Shown here: piece after piece, positions 10,784 to 23,364 of the stretch
Numbering within the stretch: position 1 is the first letter of the stretch
Layout: each line of letters opens with the position of its first letter
DNA from: Biscogniauxia marginata
Lineage: Eukaryota; Ascomycota; Sordariomycetes; Xylariales; Xylariaceae
Reading direction: 5' to 3'
Assembly (NCBI GenBank): GCA_022695795.1
Contig: MU404185.1
Location: 1-64,000 of the forward strand
DNA length: 64,000 nucleotides
Notes under the pieces: generated by a model
What the model was told of the DNA's origin: nothing
Database searches by the model: none
Seen by the model: only the letters and a program-made list of their open reading frames with translations
Made by a program: the position numbers and the translations under genes

Positions 10784-13489
10784 ATGTCGGATATTCCAGA
10801 CCAGCCAAAATCGCCAGCTGATTGGCAGAAATATGCCACTTCCAGAGAGATAGCTAAGATCCCTCTGAAGCAGGGCCATTCGGATAAGGAATCAGTATGA
10901 AGTTTCGTCCATGTTTCTTCCACTCGCAGTATTTCTCTCGGATATCGAGCTAATTTTTCATCGTAGCAAATCGCGACGTATCACGATGTTTATATAGATG
11001 GTTCGACACTACTGAAGACAAGCCCGGCTCAGCTTTACGTCTATACCGACGTACTCGCTCTGGACGATGAAACAGTCTTCAATCTACCAAAGAATGCTAC
11101 GGTGACTATTCTGGCGAGGGTTATCACAGCAGTTGTGCCTAAGGACCCAAGCAAGACAACTACCCTCAGGGTGATCCCAGCTGCTGAGGGTGAGTGCGTC
11201 ATCAGTATCTGGGCATCGCAGTTGGATCAGGACGTGGCAATCTGTGCTAGGGATTCAGAGCTCCAAAGGTTAGATTTGGGCCCAAAATCAGAGTACCTTG
11301 GGGTCAACATAACTATTAATGGACATGGTGATACTATCCATCTTGATTACCACAAAAGGTATGGTTATGATGCCAGCCAGGAGCACAAGGCCAACCTGCA
11401 GACACAGTTGCGCATTGCCTCGGTTCTCTTCTGGAGGAAGACGGCCATCGCCATCTCTCTCTGTGCTCACGTTGCCACCTTCACCATGACGCCCTCGCCG
11501 TATTACCTGTTGAACTCACAGGCCGTATCGTTGGGCCAGCAGCTCGCGGCGCAGGCCATGACCGTTGATGGAAGCAGCTATGCCCCCGTCCTGCAGCTTG
11601 ACCGATACATGAAGACTCTTGATGCGGCGCTAGAAGCTGCCTCAGATTTCGAGCAGCAGTATGACCTCTTCGACAACAGAGAACAGGAAGTTGATGATCA
11701 AAAAGTCCAGTGGCAGGTGATGCTAGACAAAGCACGCGACGAAGAGAGCATTCGCGAGTACCAGCGTCAAGTTGCCCTGGACAAGTACGAAGACGCGGCA
11801 AAAACAGCCGAGAAATGCTACCTGCAGATGGAAGCCGACAATGCGGAGGTGCAAATTGCTGGTGATAAGTTCAACCCAGAATTGCAACGGTGGGAGCAGA
11901 AGCAAAAGTTCCTCGCTGTTTGTAAAATCCTCGGTGCGATTGTCGGTAGGTTCACAACCCATCCCCTAGAGCTGGCAGACCTATAGAGTAGCTCTATGAT
12001 CTGGGCATTTGATTGACTGTCAACCAGGTTTCGCCTTCAGTGTAGGTGGTATGTTCCTTGGCGGGGGTGGCAGCGACGTCGCTGCCGAAGTTAGCAAGGC
12101 CATCAACACAGTTGAAGATGAGGAGAAAGCCGCGAGTCAAATCGCTAAGGTGGTTTCATCAGACACGTTGAAGAACCTCAAGAAATGCGTCGAAGTCCTG
12201 AAATCCTTGTACCCGAAAATCAATCAGATCGTCGATGCAGTCAAGGTATTAGAGAGAGACCCGAATGCCGAGATCCCCTCCTCGGACACTATCCCGGGAC
12301 TGGGCTCGGGCGATGCCGACGCCGCGACTCTCGTGACCCTCGCCAGTTGGGATGCTTGGGTCTTGGAATCAGACTTGTCGTTGAAATTCGCTATTGATCA
12401 CTATATTAATACGGCTGACACCTATCAACTTATCTTGCGCAAGCACGCCATCAACGGCAAGCTGCTGGCCCAGGCCCAGGCAGAGGCCGTAAAGGCTGGT
12501 CAGCAGTATGTTCAAGCCGCAATGGAAGTGGTCCTTTGCCAAAAAGATGTAGCACGTCTGGAGTCACTGATCAAAGATTACCAAGGGCAAGAAGTGGTTT
12601 ACGAAGAAGCGAAGGCTAGTCTTTTTGACCGCTTTATGGCATTGCGGACTAGTCTAGTTATAGAGATGCGAAGCATTGTCTGGGCATACAAGTACTACGC
12701 CTTGAAGGATAGTAGAGTTGTACTGGATGTACTCAAGTCTGCCGTAGAGTACAAGCAAGATCGGCTGAATATCATGCAGGACATTGACGATGCTGACTCT
12801 CAATATGCAAGGGACGATCAAAGTACGCGGTGCCCCTTAGCCCTTAACCGATTTAGCTGACCAAGATATATAGGGTTTGATTACAAAACTCCATCGTACA
12901 AGGTCTGTATGCGGTCTCCTTGAACTACACCCGGCTTTGGCCTGTGTTTGCTAACGGTCGGCTACCTCAGCTGCCATCCAACTATCACCAGTTGATCCTT
13001 GACGGCTTAAAGTCGTCACCTGATCATAAAGCTAGCTTTACTCTGTCACCAGACCTTGACTCTGATGGGAAACGAAGTTTTGCAGCTGATTTCAGAGACG
13101 GCTTCCACTACCGGCTTGAGGGCATGGAGCCTACGCTGCGTGGAGCCATGCCACAGCCGGACAAGCTCCAAGACGGCAAGGTGGATGTCGTCCTGCAGAT
13201 CACTACCTCTGGGTTATATCAGGATGTACAAGATGGACAGTTATTCAGCTTCACTAGTATTCACCAAGTCAGCCGCTTTTCTTACGAGCTGAAGGCCTCT
13301 AGTGAAGTCGGCGATGTTCGGGATCATGCCATCTTCGAGACCAAGAACCACGCGGAGCCGACGCCGTTTACTCAGTGGACTATCAAACTTCTTACTCCCG
13401 AAAATGTTGATTTAAGTGGCCTAGAAGCGGTAGTACTGTACTGGCGAGGGCATAACCGGTTCCCTGAAGCTCGTCATCGTCGCAACTGA
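10784..13489 (+). CDS. large coiled-coil protein with beta domains at both ends
   Basis: Four exons (10784-10894, 10967-11945, 12028-12822, 12903-13489) joined in phases 0, 1 and 1 encode about 823 residues. Residues from about 38 to 140 form a beta-rich N-terminal domain. A helical segment with conserved-looking LNSQAVSLGQQLAAQAM follows, then a long charged coiled coil. A Gly/Phe-rich hydrophobic stretch lies at the exon 2/3 junction, a second helical region comes next, and the last exon is a beta-sandwich-like domain with an aromatic WTIKL..DLSGL pattern. The helix-hydrophobic-helix core recalls alpha-pore-forming proteins. The C-terminal part recalls, by eye only, the TcB-binding domain of bacterial Tc toxin A subunits. 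Proteins of this general type occur in many fungi without known function, and a non-toxin role is possible. No signal peptide is visible. The start ATG is supported by the phase-0 first intron, but an upstream start cannot be excluded. Confidence 0.7.
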
Positions 13490-14614
13490 TGAGTAGTTTG
13501 GTGCCACAGTTGCTCTCTATCACGGGATTCACCAGAGACATAGCATAACTTATTCAATTAGTGTGAACTGTTCTTTGACAGTGCCTAGCAACGCACAGTT
13601 TATTTTCTTGGAGTTTTGTCGAACTTCATTGATCTCAAGATACAGGTCACTGTGAAACTTTATAGCACCTGCCATGCCGTTGATATTTTGGATCAGAGTC
13701 CTAAGAGTCAACCGATAGCACAAGCTTCGGACTCGAAGTCTACTACATCCAAAAAAAAATAATCTTGAACTCGACGCTTCCTTCCGGTAACTATAATTGG
13801 TACCAAGAATCTTTTGAGCTGGGACGAATGTATGAGAATAGGATGGTTAATTAGTCCAATGGTAACTCTAGTAGGTGGGTGAAACCCATCAATACATACA
13901 TATATATAGGAGCCATATGTAGTGCTGTATAGTAGCGTAGCCCCCTATTTCAACATAAGTTCCTGTATCATGTTCTTTATCTCGACACTGAATTACCAAT
14001 GAGATTAACGTATGCCTTTCCTCTAAATGCCAGGCTCTGTTCTCGCGGAACGCGGATATCATGCGCCTGCAAGAGGGATGGACATAGCAGATTCATCATT
14101 TATCTAGGTTTTCAGCCTTACAAATGTAGCTAAACACTCTTCCAAGGGATCTCATATGCAGTGCTTGTGTGACCCGATGGCCACGTCAGCACGGAAAATC
14201 CATGGCTCATAAGAGCCAAGCGTCAAAGAGCACCATCCGCATACTTTATTATGACTGGTTGTAATTGTTTCACTTACAAGTCACTTTCGTGAGACAGCCG
14301 TAGTTTAGGCAGTCCGTTCGTCATAGATATGTCGTATGCCAAAGAATGTTACTCACATTTGCGCTTACCCTTCTTTCAAACCCCAGAAGATTGCCCGATC
14401 CCCAGCTAGGAACTCCAACTGCTTCCCAACTTTCTATCTAAGTAACCTAAACAAGAATTCAAGAACTTCTTTGCTTCTTGTTCTTGTAGCCTACTGAGTA
14501 CTACTCCATTCTACCTTACATGGAATTACAATAATTACCAGACACACTTCGGCCTAATTTTGAGGAGAGCTCGAAAAAAAAAGAGCTCCTGAAGTCTTCA
14601 TATGGGGATAGGCC
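13490..14614. other. intergenic, no supported gene
   Basis: About 1.1 kb between two co-oriented toxin-like genes. No convincing coding signal. Long enough for an independent promoter for the downstream gene. Confidence 0.5.
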
Positions 14615-16112
14615 ATGTCTACCAAAGCAGACGAATTCCTGAGCCCGCGGGGCCTCTTGATAAACGACAAGTTCTGTTGCGGTGTAGCATCGTTTTCCCA
14701 GATCTACAAGGCGCTACAGAGCGTCGAAAAGTTACCACGTGATGACCAGTCTCTACAATATCTCGGTTTCACAGATACGGGACTCCAGGCGGTAAGCATG
14801 CAGAGAGACTCACTCAAAGGAAGCCGGACTATCGTGTCCGCTAGCAAGTCATGATGTTGTTACTGACTACTAATAAGCTATACTTGTATCTAAACCCTGT
14901 CAAAGATGAGTTTTATGAAGTATAATCTATATTCTCCTAGTTTATTCTAGTATTACACGTTGTCCATCATTGTTAACGAGAGTACAGATACAGGTAGCAT
15001 CCAATGATGCGGGGGTGAGTTTGCACTTTCATTTTCATGGCTACTTTGTTAATTGCTTTGGAAACCCCTCAGCATTCGTCGGACAGAAATTGAGACTCAA
15101 CCACAGGTCGGATATCGCAAGGTTTTGGATGTCTGTGACCGTGCACTCGACGTCGGTTCGACAGCCAGACAAGACTATGGTACCAAGATTCTTTGCCACT
15201 TTTTTCTTTCGTTCCCATGTCTTCCGAACAGCAAATTATAAACCTCTCGGGATCTTACAGTATTCTCTATACCCTCATGTCCCGAGCTGATCTAGAATCC
15301 TACGCGAAAAAGACGTTATCTTTGATGGTTTAGAAGAGCTCTACAACGATCCGGATAATGAGAGCCTTCACCGACAGGTCGATCAGATGATCCGGGGCCG
15401 GTTGAGCAATATGGATATCCTATCAAGTGTCGCCGCTTCGACTAAGGAGCTGATTACCAGCTCCACCGAAGCCATCATTGAGCACCAGAAGAAACTTGGT
15501 CCCTTAGCCAAGCCTCTGCAGGACTCCTCCCATATATCCAAACTGTTGCGCGAGCGAGATCATGATGACGAGGACTATCAGCAGGATATTGATGCAGTGC
15601 AAATCATCCTGGTACATCATTCATTCCCTACCTCCTTTCCAAAGATGGGCTACTGATGATGATCAACGACCAAAAGAAAATAATGGCGGATCAAAAGATG
15701 GAGGATCAGTCAGGACCCACATTGAGTGATCTGGAACAGCTTCTGGGTGCGTGTCTTCTCTTTAATCCTTATTACTTACACCCTACAATTCAATTTCCTT
15801 CTGAAGAGAAGGAAGCAAGAGAATTTATCAGTAAAATTACTGACGCAAAGCTTCCAATTTGCAACAGGGGGAGTGACGGCGATCCTAAGCGATATCACGG
15901 AGCTGCGCGATAAATTCGAGAGCGCTGCGAGGCCAGGGCCTGATCTCGTGCTCAATCTGAGAAAAGAGAACCTTATCAAGCACTGGGACTATCTAGTCAA
16001 AGAAGGTGAATATCTTCAACTCCCTTCTCTTCGTGTCATTCATTGGTCGTTCGCTGATACGTGGATCGCGATATGCACAGTCAAGGACTTCAAGGATCAG
16101 TATCAGACGTAG
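14615..16112 (+). CDS. toxin-like helical protein, possibly degenerate
   Basis: Coding pieces are seen at about 14615-14795, 15050-15180, 15310-15610, 15660-15745, 15868-16005 and 16081-16112. They encode an N-terminal helical region, a charged coiled coil (15400-15600) and a C-terminal helix with a KHW motif. The final phase-1 intron (16006-16080) sits exactly where the 7155-9039 gene has one, and the short last exon also starts with an acidic-aromatic motif, so the two genes look homologous. The central hydrophobic segment expected between the coiled coils is not found: only about 55 bp, with stops in the coding frame, separates the pieces around 15605-15660. Either an exon boundary has been missed or the gene has lost its membrane segment and is decaying. 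Exon limits in the 5' half are approximate. Confidence 0.4.
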
Positions 16113-18717
16113 AGAAGACACAAAGGGACATGTGAAACTTTCTCTTCTCCGCAATTTGACTTCTTCAAGGCAGATTTGAGCTTTTACACATACACAGTCT
16201 AATAAACTGAAGTAAAGATCTTATGCACGTTTGGCGGCTGAGTGTTGATTTTAGGAAAAATGAGTTATGCGCCTTAGCTTAGTGAGGCTTATATTTCAAC
16301 ACTGAGGACTCATAGTGATCGACTACGCGTGGCTCTGGCTATCAAGGCTTTCCAGGCCCATGTATGGTGCTGTTTCCATCCTTCTACGCCCTATATTATT
16401 AACTCTCTCTCATCTCGAGGCTGTAGGGGTGCTATAGAATTTATACTCGTCTCGCTGATCACTTACAGAGAGGACATTGGGAATTGGCAAGCCGACAAAG
16501 CTTATCATATTACAATCAACAGCTGATATAGTATCTTTTGCATGACACAATCCCGATTAGCTTTGAATTACCGTGCACATAAGCCGTAATCTTCTTAGCG
16601 GGCAGGTTATGATTCCCAGTTCCAAAATACAGGTTCGCAATTGTAGACTTTAGAGAACCAGTCGGCCAAGATGCCTGCAGATCAAGACCTATGACAGATC
16701 CTATCTCCAAATTATTGGCCTCTATATACGGAGAGAAACCAGGTGCTTACTGTGTATGTGCTATGTTTTCACTAGTAGTGTTCGTCGGTATATTCTCATA
16801 CACCCTCCCAACTAGACCCACGTCGTCGCGAGAGTCAGTTTTAGGCCACGGAGCATCAGATACAACATCTCCAGAGTCCCCTTGACCTCTGTCTTGTCTC
16901 TTTTATTCTCCCGGTAGATAATCAGAGTCTGAGAAACAGTAATGTAATCTATGGTAACTTACGGTATCGGCGTTGCGCAACAACATCCAGGACATGCTTG
17001 CGCTCAGAAGCATATTCATTGATATTAGGAGCAGTCTATGCCGGAGGTTCCTATGGGTTTCCTGTCTAGTCTTTGGCTTTCTAAACCCCTAGCTCAGGAT
17101 TTTATGTATCCGAATCTGTAGGCTTTATGACAATTGCCGATATCTAATTGAACCATTATAGTTTTCAGGGGTTCACTTGAGGAATGAACGTGGTTTTTGT
17201 TTTGGAGTAAGGGGCGCTACTGTCACAATAATGGCGAACCATAACTTGAAAACATGTTATGGAAATGATAGTCGAAGAAATCAGCAAGACTCACATATAT
17301 GGGAACAACTTCCTTGCGACAATACCTATATGGTACGTACTAAGGCCTCATATACTACTGCCAGCATGAACCACGACAGCCATCGTAACACACCAGCATT
17401 TAGTGTCAGGTGGCGTCTTACACAGTACAAAAATATTTGGAGAGCTGAAGGCACCACAAGTAAGTTACTCTCATGTTATTATTCTCACCCAAACCCTCAG
17501 CGACCCGGATCTGGCCCGACATGTAGATATTCCGGTAACAGTTTACGTGGAAAATTTTATTCAGAGCCTTGGCCAAGTATATTTTATCGTAATTCAATAA
17601 TTGTAATGTAGGAGTAAAAAAATAAAGAATCCCATTTTAACTTGTATTTTCTCTTCTGCTTAAATATATATATTTATTAGTTGCTACAAATAATCCCAAG
17701 CTGTTGAACTAAGTATCAATATAACGTTCGAAGCAGCATTTAAGTTTTTGTTATCGATGTATATAGCCATTTCCTATTTTCTCAAAACCAAATCGATAAG
17801 TTATGTTTCTCAGTTGTTTAAATATAGGGTGTTATCCATAGGAACCCAACCTTGAGCATAATTCTTGACTCTAGATGCTATGTTTTTGGACTTTGCCGGC
17901 AACCCATTTTTTAGAGCTAACTATCAGGTAACACGAATCGTCCAAGACGCTTGATGGCTCTTAAACGACATCCTAGCTTATTATATTATTTCGAGAGGGG
18001 TCTCGTGATAACTGTGTAAATATATTATGGATCAACCTCCCCATCCATCAATATAAAAATATGTTTTCTTTAGTGTAGAAGCAGAACGTCCATTTCTACT
18101 GAAAGAATTAGATATTCCTTCTCTGGCTACTACAACTGGTCAGCTTGATAGGCACCGAGTCTCCGGCGCCGATAAAGCCCGTCGTAATCTACTGCCGATG
18201 GTTATCTGTTTCTTTTTCACTTAGAAGAAAAATGGGTTAGATGGGCTTTCCCAAGATTTTGTTGGTCCGTTATCTATCTTTGTTAACTTTTGTGTGGTAG
18301 GCAGCCCGGAAGATCGATTTGTCAGCCATTTCGACCAGATCTTAACCACATGACAGCCCTTTCGGGGACTTGATAGGTCCTCGGGATTCTCAGCGGTATT
18401 ATTAATAGAGTGAATACGCAATGGTCGGCTTTTGAATTCCTGGTAGTATTCTGCTCGTGATCTTATCGTTGGAGCAAACTGTGTACAAGGGATCCATATA
18501 TAGAATAGAGCCTCAAGCCGTATAACAAAATCTAGAACAGTTTGCCATTAAACTAGCAAACGTATAAATAATTCTCTTTATAATCTTTTCCAAGCGATAC
18601 CTAAAGACCAAAAGAGTCGGCCTGTTTAAGATCTAATGTATCATACGAATCTTAAGGACCTAAGTTGAAGCAAGAATACCCATGCAATATCACTAAACTA
18701 TATACGAATGCACCACG
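16113..18717. other. intergenic, 2.6 kb without a supported gene
   Basis: Composition becomes AT-richer from about 17600 to 18120. A 64-codon frame at 16691-16885 contains one hydrophobic run, but nothing else supports it as a gene. Confidence 0.5.
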
Positions 18718-19413
18718 ATGGCTGGACTCGTCGAAAAAAATCACAAGGGTATACATCCAGATAACTACACCCAACCGATGATGAAGTCTTCACAGTCCGG
18801 ATATGGCTTTACTATGGGTTACTTATTTTTGATGGCTATCCCATGCTTTCTTATTTTCGCCTACGCAATCAATTTCCTCCTCAATTTATTCCCTCTCGTC
18901 CCTCCGGCAATCATTGAACGAGTCCTATCGTCGACTCCGGGTGTCTTACACGTCTTGGGTGGCCTGATAGCTATCGTTCTGGGACCTTTTCAATTTCTCG
19001 ACAGCCTACGCAAGCGAATACCGTGGCTTCACCGGTGGTTAGGTCGCGTCTATGTTGGAGCAGTCTTCGTGAGCGGCGTATGCGGATTTTATATCTCGTT
19101 CTTTGCGGGCTGCTATCTCATCGGGAAGTTTGGGTTCGCGGCATTGGGAATGCTTTGGCTGCGATCCTTAGAAAAAGCTGTCCGCTCGATCCGGGAAGGG
19201 GATACTGCCGCGCATAAGAGGTGGATGATACGGGATTTTGCGTTGACCTACGCCGCTGTCATGCTACGCTGGCAATTTCCCGTTTTACGGTACCTCGAAA
19301 TGGCTCCTCGGACAGCCTACACGGTTGTTGCATTCACATGCTGGGTCCCCCAAGTCTTGGCTGTGGAGTTGTGGTTGATGTATTCAGAGCAATATGGGAC
19401 ACGTCAGCGGTGA
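18718..19413 (+). CDS. DUF2306 family membrane protein
   Basis: Single-exon gene for 231 residues. Hydrophobic segments lie at about 31-55, 77-96, 110-135, 136-150 and 205-224, so a multi-pass membrane protein is expected. The family signature is clear: a histidine followed by GPFQFLDSLR (residues 86-95), then HRWLGRVY (103-110), and later HKRWMIRDFALT (167-178). Conserved histidines in such small membrane domains often suggest haem or metal binding, but the biochemical role of DUF2306 proteins is unknown and is not inferred here. The ATG is followed at once by a soluble N-terminus that fits the family. It stands alone between long gene-free stretches. Confidence 0.85.
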   Translation: MAGLVEKNHKGIHPDNYTQPMMKSSQSGYGFTMGYLFLMAIPCFLIFAYAINFLLNLFPLVPPAIIERVLSSTPGVLHVLGGLIAIVLGPFQFLDSLRKRIPWLHRWLGRVYVGAVFVSGVCGFYISFFAGCYLIGKFGFAALGMLWLRSLEKAVRSIREGDTAAHKRWMIRDFALTYAAVMLRWQFPVLRYLEMAPRTAYTVVAFTCWVPQVLAVELWLMYSEQYGTRQR

Positions 19414-22391
19414 AATCATAAGGGATATATATATTAGTTGAGTCCAAGCTAGGAGGAGGGTGTGTAGGTTTCGCAAGTCCAAAATAATTACTGTCTTCGG
19501 TGTGCATGCAGCCAAACGCAGAAATTCTTCTAGAATTTATTCGCCCGGAAAGTTGGAAGCAGTGGGTTACGACCCGCAGCGAAAGAGAGTCAACTCATAA
19601 GTCTATCCGACGATAAGCTCATGATTTCGGAAGCGTAGTGAAACCCTGCATTACTAACAGGCTAACACCAGCAGAATGAGATAACAGTGAATATTGCTAT
19701 TAGATAGAAGTGTGATACCAGAAACGATCAACCATGACCTACAAGGGCCTGGGGGACCGCTAAATATCGGCTTCTAGGACTGGAGTTGCGAGTTCGCGGC
19801 TCATCTATAAGGTCGAGTGCATAGGTTCAATTTGAGATTCGGGATCTGTCTCGAAGGTTGATCGCCTAGGGGAGAACATCCTGCGAACAGATCACCTTGA
19901 GCGCTTAGAAAGAGCAGAGCACTAAAACCATGGACCGTGCTCGGGGCTAGGATTGATGCGTTATGGAGGACTCGAACGGAAACTTTGAACTTTATGTAGT
20001 GTAGGCCAGGGATTTCGTTCAGCTTCGATATTACGTTATCGAACGACGTGACTCCTCGAATATTTCTTAGAATTGCTCTGACTGTCTCGGCTAACAGACA
20101 GACAAGACCAAGTCATCGGATATGTCGTCGAAGTTATTGCGCTCGAGTATTGCTTACGTGAGACTGGGTCATTTGCATGAACAAAGGCTCGAACGGAGAC
20201 ATATACCTATCTATCCATGAGGGCAGGGCATGTCTTGTTCTGGGGGGATGGTTCAGTTGGAATATCGAATTCACCCGTTTAACATGGACCTACCAAGTGT
20301 ATATATCACGCTCCCATGCTCGACTATATCCACTAGGTTAGCCTCGAATCTAATCACGGCAACACAAGTACCGAAATGGACGGGGTTCTGGGGTTCTGGG
20401 GTTGGGGTTCTAAGCTGTTTGGTTCGCTGTTCGCCGGTTTACACAAATGCTGCTTTCAGCCCTGTGGGACTTTTGCATTACAAATTCTGTGGGCTAATAA
20501 GTGGAATAGATAAGTATTGTGCTGGCGTCAGCATTCCCCAACCTCACCAGACAGACGGCATCGGCAGACTTGAGACCGAGCTATGAGTCTAGTTACGATA
20601 GTGAGATACGTATTGGTCGCACTACGGTAGAATGCCCATGTAGTGAATGAAGGATAGTATTAGTTATCATCGTGGTCTCTTTATTTAAAGATCCGCCCTC
20701 AGATGATCTTTTAATCACCGCAACTTTAACACTCGGGACGGGGTAAGACGGAGACAGCATCGTAATATGCAGGCAGAGTAGCACTAGAAAGACTATCGTG
20801 ACAAAAAAGTCCATCGCATTTAAGCTAGCAGGACGATCGCTGTTGTTCTCTACTCTGTGGGGTATATGTAACATCGGCATGTAGGTAGTGTATCAAGCCT
20901 ACCTATGCTAGCTATTGACTAGGTAGGTACATAGGTTAGGACTTTTCCTTCGTACGGAGTGTGTTTACAGGCCAGTCTCTATTGCTAGGATCAACCTAAA
21001 AGTCGGTAGATGATGTACTGCCAAGCTGTTTTGAATCTGGTAGAGCTCATCGGAACCATAACCAGCCCGGAGAGGAAGTGTATGTAGGCATATGGCAATG
21101 TGATATTGTGCACCCTTGGAGGATTTATGATTCCAGGCCTGCCACGTTCCTCACCCTGGTCTGCTCGGTTTAAAACAAGCATGTGCAAGAAATCTCAGCA
21201 GGCCGACATGGCTTTTTGTGTGTAGCAATGAATCAAGCTTTTCAGTCGTGAAAGCCCAAGACTGGCTACCATTCGCCAGTTTTATTTTTCGCTGGAGATT
21301 ACTGAGTACTTACGCTGCATATGAAGACCCCTGAACTTGGAGGGAGAGGGCGGGCCAGATGGTAAAGGTGGTCAGCAATGTAATACACGCACTAAAAATT
21401 CCCTTCCTGGTCGGTGGACGGTCGCATTCGAATTGGCTAACCTAGGACTATTCGAGCATCGCCGTGCTTTCGGGTAACATGTTCGAATCCCTCAGGTCGA
21501 CCACCTCGAAAACCGCTGCATTTACACTTGCGCACAAGGGAAATCAGGGGCCAGTTATAGGTATCGAATTTCAACTACCTATCTAGGTATATCATAAGTT
21601 CTCATTGCCTCGTACTCATTTATGAGAGGGGCATTGAGCCAGATGTACAATATGTGTAGGCTCGTCAAACAATATCTACCTACACAAACACGCTTCTACT
21701 TATATGGGAGGGTATTCTGCGTGAGGAGTTTACGGTAGGTAGCTAGGTATGTAGTGTAATAGGTATCATCCTTGCTCCGTTTCGTTAAGCGCGGTTATTA
21801 GTTACTATCCCGGGCTACCTCGTAAAACCCTGATTTAACCCGGAACACTCTAACTACGTGCAGGTAGTGGATGGCTGTTTGTAGTAGGTAAGCAGCAGAG
21901 TAGCAATAGAGGCTGCCCCTTGCACTAATATCGTGGCTGCTAGGCTATAGGTAGTGTACCATAGCTGTGGGTAGTGCGATCCGCATTATGGGCTCTACCG
22001 AATGGCATGGCGAGTCGATGCCGGCCGTGTCGAGGACAGCCCGGCACTACCTCTGGCGCTGATCTTATTTAATAAACATACGTCCCCCAGATTAGTGAGG
22101 ACATCCTAGACTCTTGGCTGGTTGGCTACACGAAATAGTTACCTGGGACTCACAGTACCTAGTTGAAGTCGCTAGGCCCGTTGTCTTAAATCCTCATCCT
22201 CATCCGCCCGGAACTTTCTGCTAGGCTCTCCACATCATTCACATCTTGACCATCCTACGTTTTCATCGGTTTATTGTCCAACCTCTCCTTCCAATTGGGA
22301 TCCTCTTCAGTCCCGAGGCCTAGTAATTACGGCAGCCCGTTGATAACATCGTGCTTGGGAGGCCAAGTCCTCATTCTCGTCATAGCTCGAC
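19414..22391. other. intergenic, 3 kb without a supported gene
   Basis: No convincing coding signal. Contains several tacctaggta/ctaggtaggta motifs (20880-20935, 21570-21590, 21735-21755) and a short gggttctgg direct repeat at about 20383-20410. Confidence 0.55.
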
Positions 22392-23364
22392 ATGGCTCCA
22401 AGAGTAAGCGGTATTAAATTCTCAGTGTGTCTTATCTAGCATGTAGTTGCTCATGTCGACTTGAATAGTACGATGAAGCGCCCGAGTTAGTGAATCACGT
22501 TTATCCGGAGGTTCATCATCCGCCGAGTGCGCCAGAAGTAGCTTCCTACCATCAGTCCTCACCACCAACACCATACAAGCCGGTCGATGATGCAACAACG
22601 ATACAAGGAGGGTATAGCACGCCAAGCGCTGAGGTGGCGGCTGCGTATGGGTATCAGTCATCAGCGCCTGGCGCCTGGACCCATTCTGAACCCAGAAGAA
22701 CATCAAAACGGCCGTGCGGGTGTTCGGTTCTAGTGTTTGTTCTTTCGGTCATCATCGCCATACTATCGGTAGCAGTTATTGGGTTGGCAGCCGGAACAGG
22801 CGTTGAAGCGAGCCGAGCAAACGAGGCGGAAGCGAGACTAGCCACTCTGAATGCATCGGCCACCACGAGCTCAAGCTCACCATCGCCGACGGGATCAGAC
22901 TTTAGCGCTATCGACAAGGGGTGTGGCACGAACTCATCTGGCGTGACTGGGACTGAATACACAACCCACTGTAAGTTGAAGCCATCTCCTGGCATGACGA
23001 GAAGGACATGTGCTAAACTAGGCATCTAGTCTTTGGCCGAGCCAACTTCAAGATTTACTGCAACAGCGACACGCCGAACGCTCCCCTGCAATCGTTTTTT
23101 GTGGGCAACTTTGACGATTGCCTCGATGCCTGCGCCGCTTACTCCTATTATATACCTTCAGACTTTTCAAACAATGCTACGTCGGTGAACGCTACTTGCT
23201 CTGGGGTCAGCTTCATCCCGGCATGGACGAATCGAACTTTCGCAGAACAGGGAACTGCACCTGGGAATTGCTACCTCAAACCGGGGCCTCAGAATTCGAC
23301 CGCTCTAACGGACCCCAACATCGGCTCCGCGGTCCATGCCGCAATTTTACAGACGGATTCGTGA
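22392..23364 (+). CDS. single-pass membrane protein with Cys-rich ectodomain
   Basis: Three exons (22392-22403, 22469-22970, 23030-23364) give 282 residues. The first exon encodes only four residues, ending MAPR. Introns of 65 and 59 bp have GTAAGC and GTAAGT donors and join in phases 0 and 1. Layout: a Pro/Tyr/Ser-rich cytoplasmic tail with YDEAPE and PTPYKPV motifs (1-85), one transmembrane helix (about 88-112), a short coiled and Ser/Thr-rich stalk, then an extracellular region with several cysteines and NxS/T sites (from about 140). The cysteine-bearing segment (CGTNSSG, YCNSD, DDCLDACAAY, NATCSG, CYLK) resembles PAN/apple-type domains by spacing, though the assignment is uncertain. Such proteins are common in Sordariomycetes and are usually unstudied; a cell-surface sensing or adhesion role is only a guess. 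Confidence 0.8.

Noticed and set aside
16691..16885. 64-codon frame with one hydrophobic run
   Set aside because: Too short, isolated, and without upstream or splice support.
21440..21515. tRNA-like string with gttcgaatccctc
   Set aside because: The T-loop looks right, but the flanking bases do not form T-arm or acceptor stems.
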